Below the pieces are notes generated by a model that was not told the DNA's origin, made no database searches, and was given only the letters and a program-made list of their open reading frames with translations. From positions 104,396 through 168,395 of the forward strand of contig NW_019091507.1 in NCBI RefSeq assembly GCF_001949145.1: a stretch of DNA of 64,000 bases. Direction: 5' to 3'. The stretch is from Acanthaster planci. Its lineage: Eukaryota > Echinodermata > Asteroidea > Valvatida > Acanthasteridae. This document shows, in pieces, positions 41,501 through 53,500 of this stretch. A program made the position numbers and the translations under genes. Every line of letters starts with the position of its first letter. The stretch's first letter is position 1.

Positions 41501-44500
41501 GTCAACCGTAAATGCATGTGTCAAGTTTTTAATTAAAAAATATTTTGTGTTATGACCATCACTTGAAAGTTTTACTTGACTAGTCGATTTACTAGCGCTT
41601 TGATTTAATTTTGGTCAAACTTGTTACGGGTTGGTGTTGGACCTGGCTAATTATCGATCGGTTTAAATTCTCTTATACAAGTGGTTAGTAATTCTGAGGC
41701 TGCACCCAGATCTGTTGTCTGTAGCTAGGCCTAGGTCTTTGCCCATCAGAAATGCGTGGCGCACGACAGTCTGTAATCAACACGAACTCGAGTTTCACCT
41801 TCACCTTATGCTTCATTACGAATATAAAACAATTAAAAACCCGTATGTTATTGTAGGAGACTGCAGCTCCGTTTCTCCACCTTCTACCGTTGCATCGTAC
41901 TGCACTTTGGATCAATCATGTCTTGGGATCGGCTGTTGCTTGAACTTTGACCTGGGCATTGTCCAGAGGTCATTTTCCCTCTGGGCAAAGCTAGACCCCT
42001 GTGCTCAGACTTTCTCTTTTGGGTTTGAGAAGTGGAGTCACGTGGAGGCGCTCGGCATTCAACCACTTCAGAGTAAGTGGGATGTCTTTGCTGGATGACT
42101 TTTTTTTTCCTTTTGGAATAATCACGTAGCTTGGAATGATTTGTTTCTTAAATATACAAAATCATTGAAGTGCTTATATCTCATCTGGTTATGAAAAATT
42201 GCAGCGTTTGTACTTGTCTCATCTGGTTATGAAAAATTGCAGCGTTTGTATTTGTCTTGATGAATACATATCCCAATAAGGAATTGTGCCTCAGGATTCA
42301 GAACATAACACTTGAGAGTGACGCACATCTCGATTGAAAGCAGTCTCAGTATAAGTCTCGACTCGAACGGCCAGATCTTGTTCATGGAACTCAATCGAAC
42401 TACATATGTTGTGAAATCAATGCGGAATTTTTCAGTCCTTTTCACTTAGCAAGTATGTACCCTAAGGGCGATGTTTTAGTACTTCAATAATGACATCAGG
42501 CGTTGTTAGCATGCGTGCTTTCCTTCGGCAACAGGACGAGAACCGATCCAATAAGACCACTGATGAAATCACACATGTAAATAAAACTTGATGTTATTAG
42601 GTTTGATGTGTATTGGAATGCAAGGAACCCCAATCCTTTTTCTTTGATATGGTAATAGCCTGAAATTTAAATATATTTGAAAAACCTAGAATAACATATC
42701 GTTTTGAATATCACTTCAAGTGAAAAGTTAAATGTTAACTAATGCTTTTCTCATCTAGTGCGAATGTTTTATTCTTGATCTATGTCTTGTTATCTCACTA
42801 GCTCATTCATTTGAGAAAAAGCTTGGAGTTGTGAAAATCAGGTAAGGTCTTTCACAGTTATTTTAAAACTATGGACAGGCGTGTAAAATACATGTAGATT
42901 GGTGGAAAGTTGCTGTGACCGACAGAACATTGGCTTGTAGTTGAGCCCAGTCCAAAGGAAATCTTAATCATTTCATAAGCCGATTAAATTAAACCTTCGT
43001 CACATAGCGCGTGATTTGATTATCTGTTCGGCATTTGTAATTTTGGTGACCAAACGACGACCTAGACACCGAAGCTTGCCAAGATCTTTCCATTTTCGTC
43101 TTACCATATTTTCCTATACATGTATGTCTTCGTCCATTGAAGGTACAACATAGAGCGCCCTCACAGCTCTGTCTATGATGTGGATTTGGACATCAGCCTC
43201 TGTTGGCTGGATGCATGTAATGATCCAATCGTCATTCTCCGAGATGCTATGTTCTCAGGTTGTGGTGATCAAGGTGGAGGCAGCAGCACAAGGAGGAGGA
43301 GAAGAAGTGTCGACGACCTGTGAGTGTGGACTTGGCAATTCTAATTTTAAAATCATCAGTCTTGAAAGGCCTTGGATGTACTTTCTGATTATATGCCATA
43401 GAAAATGTGTATGGAATCTACCAAGAATATTTTTGATGTGTATCATCGTTACATGTACCTTTCAGGCTTTGAGAACTTTCCTTTTGGAAAGTTTTGGATT
43501 AGACAGAGCCAGAAACTTTTTGAAATCTTTGGTGAAAACATGGGTCTAGGTCTAATCTTAGCTGAGGTATTTTCAAGCACTCGCTTTTTCTAAAAACTAA
43601 AGATCAAATCTTCAAAGTTCCTCTTTGACAAGAAATTTCGAAAATGTCGGTGAAGTGTGATATATAAAATTGCTCTAAATATGGAAAAGCAAAGATAGTT
43701 TTAAGGGTTTTCCGGTACTTTTATGGGGGCTGAAGAAATTCTTCAAAATGCTTTTCATATCAATGCACCTAGTTCTGAAACTGGCCGTCGCACCTGACTT
43801 TAGCTGATTTTTCCTTCTCCATAGCACCAGCGACTCTGCTGAGGGAACGGACAGCATGGATGACCTCACAGCTAATCCTGTAGACAAAGCCAGGGACTAT
43901 TTTAGGGCAATTCTTCAGGGAGACGCCAGCTCGTATTCAGCGGAGGACAACATTATGACAAAGCTTCAGCCGGAAAAGGCTGTTAAGCCAAGTGAGTTGG
44001 ACAGCACGCACATTGTTTGTTTGTTTCAATGGATTTTGAATCGACTTTCGCAGCTATTGAACGGGTTTTTGTACCCAGGACATTTTGCCTATTTGCAATG
44101 TGCACAACTCAAATTTGTCACTGCTACTATGCACCCTCCGGCTCTTTCGCAATGACGGCCTGGGTTGCATTCGAACCCTTGTAGAAGTATCAGCTCCACT
44201 AGCGCTTTGCTGTTGCTTTGCAAGCTGCACATGTGTTAAAACATGCGAAATTGCTATTACGTTTAATGTTCTCTGTTACACAGGGGTTGCTGATTCGGGC
44301 ATGGCAAGCCGTCGCTCTATGGCTCTTCTCACCTTTGGTGAGGACGACGAAACTCCAGCTACAAGAAGAAGAAGAGACGTCTCTCTCTCAGTGACTTCAG
44401 GTAATGCTCAAAAAGATGAGTGGTTTATATTAAAGCGAGTGATAATTCAGTTTTCTTAGGGCTTTTGAGGCACATTCTTGCAGTCATAAACGTAACTTAT

Positions 44501-47500
44501 TCTGGTATTTGTCAAACGTTCAGGTTTAATTTCGTATTTACCATGATAAAAGTCCGTAAATTATTTGACTTATTTCTACTTCGGACTTTTGGTACAAGAA
44601 GAGCTTTGTACAATTTTGGTTGTAAGTTAGAAAAACTGGGACAAATGTTCGAGAAAAGTCGAGAAATTGGGTTTGGGACTGAAAAAAACTCAATTTACAA
44701 TCCGAGGTACTACGCGTATGTAAATCCAGGTAAATGGTAAGAAAAGTACCACTGCTCCAACCTGACTCACTTAAACAATTATCTCCTGTGAAAAACTCAG
44801 GTTTTTCAGTGGTTCTACCAACAGTCATGGCGCTAGAAAAAAGTCAAGATTCAAGGCCAAGCCTTACCCTCGACATTCACAGCGTTTTTTTTTATTTCTA
44901 CCCAGGGGGAGAGAGTTTGTTTGGCATCAGCCTCGCAGCTGGTGCTGACTCTGGCACGTGGCAGGGGAATATCATCATCGGTGGAGGATTAACACGTGAG
45001 TGGAAAATAAAAAAAATATTGTCAAAATAGCCAGCAGGATTTCAAACTCCTTATTTTGGGGCGGGTATACCTCTTACTCATGACAGTGCTGTTCTTTAGG
45101 CTGTTTTTTCATGTCAGTGTGTCACACACTTGGTCTGTTGGTGTGAGCAAAAACGTTGAAAATTAATAGCACATTTGGACGGGTTACCAGTTCTGCAAAT
45201 TTAATCTTTGAAATACTTCAAAATGCACCTTTACATATCTGTTTGCCTTGTATTTCATTTGTTCGACTATTTTAAGGGTAATGAGGAGAATTTTCATGTC
45301 AGTTTAGATGTGCCTATTTACGACTGAAAGTGCCTGTGGTGTCATTACAAGAAGAAACCTCAATATCCCATTTATTTCAGTGTCAAAATCGCGAGACCTT
45401 TGCAAAACGTGCTGTCATGAGTTTTCCTTTCATTAGTGACTTTTCGTAGCTTCATGTACAAACAGCAAACAAGGGCCTTTCTCTAAAATGTTCTGAAATC
45501 AAGACTCTGTGTTCAATCTGATGAATTGGCACCTCGCAAAGGACATACCAGGTTATTATCACCGGAACAGTGCTTAAACGAAAAGCACGGACAATTAGAA
45601 ATCTTTAACAATGCACTTTTCAGTGCATACATTGAAAAACGTTTGTCAAATAGAGGAGGAGAGGAGAATTGCAAACGACTTATTTATTGAATCACTGGCC
45701 ATTTTGGACCCCTGACCTCCAACAGAGAAGGGTCTTGATGCTCTCGGTCAGCGTATCGCCAACATGACCATTGGGGAGTTGGAAGCAATGCTGGATCTTC
45801 AGAACATCGACCCTTTCACTGTGGTTCAGCTGATGAAAGATCTGCGTGCTCTGTTCAGGACCTTTGTGAGTCAAATTTGGCATCAAAAAGGAAATGCTGT
45901 GACCCTGGCAAACAAGTATGGGTACAAGCGCGTTGCCTCTTATTTTTGGCGAGGTCTGGAAAATTTCTGCACCATGTTTGACTAAGACATGAATTAAACT
46001 TTTCCTAAAATTACGAATGCCTCTGTGCTTGTCACAGTTACATTGTAGCTGGACTATGGATCTCAGTCCCTTTTCTGGATATGACCAGTTGCATATCGAT
46101 AAAACTGACGAAGAAAAGCTGGGTTTTAGGCCAATTAGTTGCACAACCAGACCCACCGTTAGCTAGAGTTTCTGGTAACAGGTCTTAAGATTGCCCTGTC
46201 TAATTTTGTCGGGAGAATTCAGAAATTCTGTTTTGACTTGCAGATTGAAGAGTTTATTGACGTCATCATTAACGGCAAGGCAGGGGACGATTTTGCGCAG
46301 TTTGATATCGTCTTAAGCGGGACAATTCCCTTCCCAAGGACACATGCTAAGTTTTTTCCCCCTCTTCGCTGGGGAGTACCAGTCGGTGGATTCATATACC
46401 TAGAATTCAGTAAGTTGCAGCTTTTATTCTTTTTATGAAAAGTTCAGTGTGATGGACTTTTCTTTTTATGCAACTGAATTTCTATTTCTGTTAAAGCTAT
46501 ATGAAACCTGCCTGACACCACCTTTGGTTAATTTATGGAAAGTGCGTTTTTTCATACAATGCTTCTTGCTTTTTCTGTACAATTGAATGTGTTGCTGCTG
46601 TGATGTTTCTCTCCCCCTCAGGGAAACACTGCCCTTTGTGATTAATTCCAGTTCAAAATGTGAACCTAAAGTTTAATTGTTCAGTTGCTTAAAAATATCA
46701 TAAAAATCTTTTCTTTCAATAAAATTGCTTTAACTTAGGAGGTGTCTCTGAGATTTTTGCAACAGAATTAGAAAATCTGCTCGGACATAAAAACTGAAAA
46801 AGACACAAAAACCCTTTAAAAATGGCGAAGTAAACACTGCGTTCAGGTTAACCGACATAAAGTTGGGGATTCAAAGATTCAATCATAATACATGCAATAC
46901 ATTAAGATGTTGGTCTGAAGAATTTAATAAACAAACTGAAAAATGTATGCCCAGTATTTTCTGAGACCTTTGGGAATGCCTTTTTATTCAAGACTGCTTG
47001 GGTGGGAATCAAGCCCACATTTGAAGAACATAACCCTCTGCAGGCTTAATAAGGACCAGCTGGCCAGTATCAAGTCATCATTGCATCAGTTCTAGAAGAT
47101 GGTAGTATTTTTAGTTAAGTTTTCCAACTATGTTTTTATGTGCTCTGAAGTGGCAACACTACACAAACGTGCTGAGCACCACTGCTCCCGTTGCAAGTTT
47201 GTTGCATTTCTTTGAGCAAAGTTTGTTGGTATTATTTCAAAATCAAACTCTGACGTGAAACCAGTTGACCCTAGTGTGTATTTTTCCTTCGTTTGTTTCA
47301 GGCCTTGAGGCTGGAGGTTTCTTTGATATGGAGATTCCAGTATCTGTCGCCCTTGTATCCATGAAAGCAACGGTACTGGCCGAATTTTACTTGCAGTTAT
47401 ATTTTGAAAACATTCGGTGTATTAATGGATATAACGAATTATTGGTTTTGTTATGAATATGTTAAATGCGAACACATCAGTTTTGTCACTGATTTTCGAA

Positions 47501-50500
47501 CCCCGTATCTTTCTTAAAATCCACACTGGCATACTCTGGAGTATCCAGCTCGGTGCAGCTGTTTTAGGCAGTAACTCACACTGTTTATACGACCTGTTGA
47601 CAGAAGCTTCGCTTTAAAAGACAAGTACTTTAAATTTAATAAAATACAACACAAGTCTGTATTAGTTGTCAAATAAAAGTATACACAAGTGAATTAAAAG
47701 TGAAAATTCTACCTCCTTACTAGAATTCATCTTGAAAATCAATGATCACGACTGGTAAATGCTTTTTTGATCTGGTCATTTTGTTTCCTGCACTATTTAA
47801 CGACCAATTCTAGCCTTTTTTCAGAATTAGGTTTTGAACCTCTATCTTCACAGGCAATTGGCAGAGAGGAGTACCTTGGTTGAATTTTTTTCTCTGCAAG
47901 GGTGCTTTGTAACAGCTCTTTATGAATGCATAATTATTTGAACGGTTGATTATCTCTAGGGTGGCATAACACCAATGGTTGGCGCATATGTAAAAGGTGG
48001 TGTCTCCATCGGGTTTGTCCTTTATGGGGAGTTGGAACTGATTGCTGACGTGCTCCACACTAAGTTCCCAACGGTAGCTGAGATCCTGTTCTCCAAGTTC
48101 CCGCTGGATGTTGGGTAAGTGAGTGGGGTCGATCACCAGGCTTGTTCAAGCCAGAACAATGAAACGTTTCTGTAGATCTAAGAAGAACCTTTACCCAAGT
48201 AAACGTATCTTTGTGAGGACTTCATTTCCAAAAACATTCCGGACATTCTGAAATTCTTTTTCTGCATCAGAGCCCTCTTTTTACGTAAGCACTAAAACAC
48301 GAAGCCCTATAATGTTCCGCTTAATGTTGTGGCATGTAATCCCAACCCAAGAATTTCACTAAACGTGTTCAAGTGTTTCAAGACTTAGGAAATAATCTGC
48401 CATATGAGATCCTCTTGTTTTCACAACCTCACTGTCAGGTTAACCATCAGCCACAGTTCTCTGTTTATCTTCTAAAGCACTTCCATTTGTATCGTCTGGG
48501 GTATTTCCTTTGTTCTCGCGTACTGAAAGATTCCAAGTCGCTCCAAATTTTAAACAGAATTGTTTTCCTGTTTTTAAGCTTAACCAAATGCCCTTTGTGT
48601 AAATTATTTCCTTTTGTAAAAATACGTGTCACTTGGAAATTCCTTTCTTTTCAATTAAAAAAAAATCTCAATGTGTTTTGTGAATTGCAGTGGGGTTACG
48701 CTAAATATCTGTGGGGTACTTCCTGTCGCTGTGGCATCCTATAAGGCATAATAAACAGGCAAAGATTTTACTTGCGCAATTGTATTGGAAACTTTTCTGT
48801 TTCACTATTGTCACTTATGACAATCCAAGCAATTCGCATTTTTTTCACGCTACAGTCTCATTGGATTTGCAATAGATGGATTTTCATTGGATTTTCTGTT
48901 TAGAAAACCAGACGTGACGTTAACATATTCAAACTATGCATCAGCATAATCTTAAGAATTAGAGCTGCTTTATTGAAAATACTGAAAATATGCCTCTTTC
49001 CCTTTTCCCTGCCAGGTTAAAAATGGACATAGAAATGATTCCCCTGATAATCCGTCTGCGAGCTAAGGTGACACTGAAAATCCCCTTCTTTGGGAGAAAA
49101 ACCTTGTTTTCAGCGGAGCTGTGGCGTTATCAAGCTCCAGCAATACACGGAAACATATTTGATATTCACACCAAGCAGCCAGATAAATCGCCTCCAGAAA
49201 TTGAAGAGTACTCCACACCAGCGGTAAACTGTTCAACCTGTCTTGTGCCAGATCTTACAGAAGAGAACATTTTCTGTTGTTTCATTTTGCACTTGATTAA
49301 TTGTGATGCTTGAGGTATAGGGTGTTTAAGATTAAGATTTAAGAAGCCCCTGATTTTCTTTAACACCTGTTGAGTGATGATCGCAGGTCAATAACACAGT
49401 TGAACAGTTCCTTGATGGAGTGCATCCGTGACCTCCCTCCCTGCAAGACGGGTGAAAAACCACTTCAAGAAAAGGGAAATGTTTACTCGTCCTTCGTTTG
49501 GCTCCTCTTTTTGAATGAATTTCACTCTTTAAACGTGGTTTTTGTGGGGAGTTGTAAGGAATTTACTTTGAGAGTGACTTTTTACTCTTACCTTTAAAGA
49601 GTTCCCAGCAAATACTGGGAAACAAATATACCGGATGCTTCCATCAGTATTTTGGGGTCACAGTTTGATCCCTTCTTCGTTTCTGTTTCCCTTATAAGGG
49701 TGGGTTGACAAGGAATACTGTAGTCGGCAATAATGCCTGCGGTGTTGAACAAGTTCCTGGACTGGACTACACGGAGCCGGCCTTTCAGCTTGAGATAGTA
49801 GCATTCGACGACAAGAGCTTGGTCACGTTCTTCTACCAGGTTGGGACAGCCCCTGGAGCCAGTGACGTGGTCTCCAAAACAGAGTTTGGAGGACCATCGG
49901 CGATCATTACGCAAGTATGGAGTTACTTTGTCTTGAAATATTCACAATTTTGCGATTTTGTTGAAAAGCGAATTTGATAACTGGGTTTGAGACATTCGGG
50001 GGGCACTGTTTCGTGTTTTCAGAAGGTTTTCAGTTGCTAAGAAAAAAGCACAAAAATATGTCTTTAGATCAGTCAACCTTTTTTTTCCAGAGTAAAACGT
50101 TGGTGCTCCATCTCCTTTCCATTCTTAGATTTTTGATGGAAAATGTCATTTTGACCCCCTTGACAAACGTTACTTCAAGATGTTTCTGACAACTTTGTAG
50201 GCCTATCTGCATCTGAAATACAAAAATTACACTGGATTTAAAATGGACCCGTTCCTGCATTTGTGATGCTTGTATGCTTGTGTCTATCAACTCCAATAGG
50301 CGTCGCCACGATTTTTTTCCAAAGAGGAGGCAACCATTTTTTGACCCGCAATTGGAAACAAACCTGGCGATGTATGAGAACTGATAATTTATGATAAATC
50401 GGACCACTCAAAGGTGGAGGGGCGATATTTTTAGAGCAAATCCGTGCCTTGGATTCCATTTCCTCTCTTATTTCTATTTCCTTCATTTTTTTCAACTTTT

Positions 50501-53500
50501 TGTAATATGCCCCTTTTCACGGGCGGGGATTGCCCCCTCTCCCCCCCGTCACACCCATGTCAACCTTACGTCGTCATAACCATAAAGGGCTGTACCCTAC
50601 CCTGATCCTCTTTGCAGTGTTCTGGATCCCCCGTATGGATCGCATTTTTTTTTGTTTTAGAGGAATACAGATTTGAAATCAAGAATAAAAGGGTTCATGA
50701 GATGTGTCTGTTAAAATGTTAACAGACAGATGTTATTGTGCTTTGAGTGCCTGCACAGTTCATTTTTTTTGGACTTTCCTTGCACTTCCCCAAAAAAATT
50801 TTGCAAAAACTTGTAACTACTAAATAATGCTTGTGATAGACTCTTCTTGGAGGACATCCTCTCCACTTCACTGTTTATGCCATGAACAACGGAGGTGGCT
50901 CCTCAACGGCAACCTGCAGCCTCCCGACCTTCGACATCACCCTTCCAACGGGCCGTATCACGCCAGACTTCACCTCTACCAGCCACCCTCACGTATTGCG
51001 GGCCTCGGCCGTGGTGTACGACGACTCGGTCATTTTGCTGCAAAAGGAAGGCGTTGGGTTTGGGCCTGAGATCTGGGGTGATCAAATCGTACCATGGCAC
51101 ACCATCAATATTACAGAGAGGCAGCAGCTCGGTTATTCAGGTGAGTAGGATGTATAAGAGACAATTCTACCCTTGAGCCCTAGTTCATCACGCCCATAAT
51201 TAGCAATTACGCTTATGCCTGTACTTCACAATAACAAAACTGATATCCTATCCCTGCTCTTGGTTTTGCTACCCAGAACAAATACTGAAATACTTTCCTC
51301 CAAAAGGGTATCACAGCTGACCGATGATAATTATGAGTACGGAAAAGGGGATGGGGATCTCAGATTAATTTGGTAAACGTTCTCATGGCTATCCCTCCTC
51401 CCAGTCACACTTAAAGCCAGAATTTTGATAAAACGTTGCCGGATGTCTCAAAAATACTAAAGAATCAGATGTGTGCATTTGCGGTTAACAATTTATGTAT
51501 ATTTTATGATCCAAAAAATATAAAAACGTCTTGAAATAGAATTGAAGGGACTAATGGTAAATGAAAGAGTTTGAAAGAGATTTTGCTGTACATATAGCAG
51601 GAAGGCTGATAGATATTAATAGAAAATGAAGATGTTTTCCTTGTAATAATTTGTATTAAACGTGTTTAAACTTGTTTATCTGCACATTAATTAAGTCTTT
51701 ACTATACATAACGCCTTATCTGTTACAGTGAATGACTTCCACTACTTCACTACCGCTAAGAAAGGCCGCCTCATTTCCAAGCCGACATCAACCATCATCC
51801 ACCGCAATCCCAACTTCTGTGCACGGGACTGCTTAGCTCTCCCGGAGACCAAATGCCTGAGTATCAACTATAACTATGAAGACTTCACTTGTGAATTGTT
51901 GGAGGAGATTGAGGGCCATGGGGTCGAAGTTCATGAGGTACAAAGCAAAGTTTTCAATTGCTATTGTTTTTTAACCTCTGGGATCAACCATTCACTCATA
52001 ATCGCCTTAACTGTGAAAGAGCTTCAGGGAATTATTTCGGTTGCCAGGGATGGGACTCGAGCCCGTATATTCCTGTTTTCCAACACACATCTTTTCCACA
52101 TGGCCACAATATTTTGCGTGAACTAGTGGTTGTTTTAAATCTAATGTCACAACGGTATTAAATTATTACTGACTGTTGGTGGGGGGCAAAGCCAGTAACT
52201 GTTGTTTGTTTGGCTCCAAAAATTGCATATGAAAAGTCTTCCATATGTAATAATTTATAGAGCGTTTCCATGGAAGAGGAACCCGCAGAATTCGAATACT
52301 TTTCCTGAGTCACAGTGTGGCGTTTCAATTTTGCCTTTTGAGTCAGGTTTTTCTTAACCCGATGAATGTGTTTGTCATTGTTCCTTGTTTTCATTCCATG
52401 GATCTATTAGAAAAAGCCAATTTTCAAATAGTGAAACAGCACAAATCGCGCCTATGAACAATGTGAAATGACAGACATTTTATAATGGATAATTTGTAGT
52501 TAATTTTGTCTTTCATTTTTTTACTTCATCAGTCTGGACTGTTCTCTCACTTTGAGCGCCTCGGCGTCGGCCACGCCGTCGAGTTCAGTCACGAATCGCT
52601 CCAACTGGTCCACAACAACCTCTACTACTTCAACATAGAGCTCCTCAACTACGTTGGCTACGAGAACATCATTTCATCCGTCGGCGTCATCGCGGACTTC
52701 ACACCTCCTGCACCAGGGTTGATCATGAACGGGATCCGGGATGAAGTCGTGCATGAACCATGTGTGGAGTTCACCCCAGAGGAGTGGGAGAGACGATGCA
52801 TTGAAGACACACCGCTGAAAAACCATCGGTAGGAATCATTGCCTGCGAAAAGTCTCAATTACTTTGCTAGTTTCATAAGTAAAAGAGGAAGATACCTGTG
52901 TTTTTGCTTGAGCTCTTGGACAAGACTAACAGACAAATAAAACTACATTATCATCTTATCCTGTAAATGCTCATCACATGTTAACAGGACTTTGCAACCA
53001 AATTCACCGCTAAGGATTGTGTTATCGATGTTTACCTAGGTTGGTTTGACAAATCTTTGTGGGGGATTTTCAAGGAGTTTTAATTATTCCCCTTACTGCA
53101 CACCAAAAGCTTAATAAAGAGGATTATGTGTTAGAACCCAATTAATTTATCAATTTCTAACAGTAGGCTACCTTTGCTGGTAACAGTTGGTGAGGTGACC
53201 AGATTGCCAAGAGTTAGCAAAACAAAGAACGTTTCTATGGGCCCTTCCACTTGCAACTTGTCCTTCACTACATGCTGGAAACATGCACATTTCTACGGGA
53301 TCAAGATCTTCATAGTGCAACGGCTGTCCCTGTTGAGATAATTCAGTTGACTTGATAGCGTTCAGAGGAAAACAGAATTTTAACAAAGAACTCCAGTCCT
53401 CAAGTAGCCTAAGATTAGTAACCCTGTATTTGTATGGAATAGACAGTCTGCTCGCTGATAAGCTGTAATCTGAAAATGCAAAAGGCACAAAATTGATGAA

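Noticed and set aside
49388-49452. Candidate exon between exons 74 and 75 (either VNNTVEQFLDGVH or SSLMECIRDLPPCKTG frame)
   Set aside because: Neither frame gives start and end phases that fit both neighbours with good donors, while exon 74 joins exon 75 directly in phase 0. It could still be a rare cassette.
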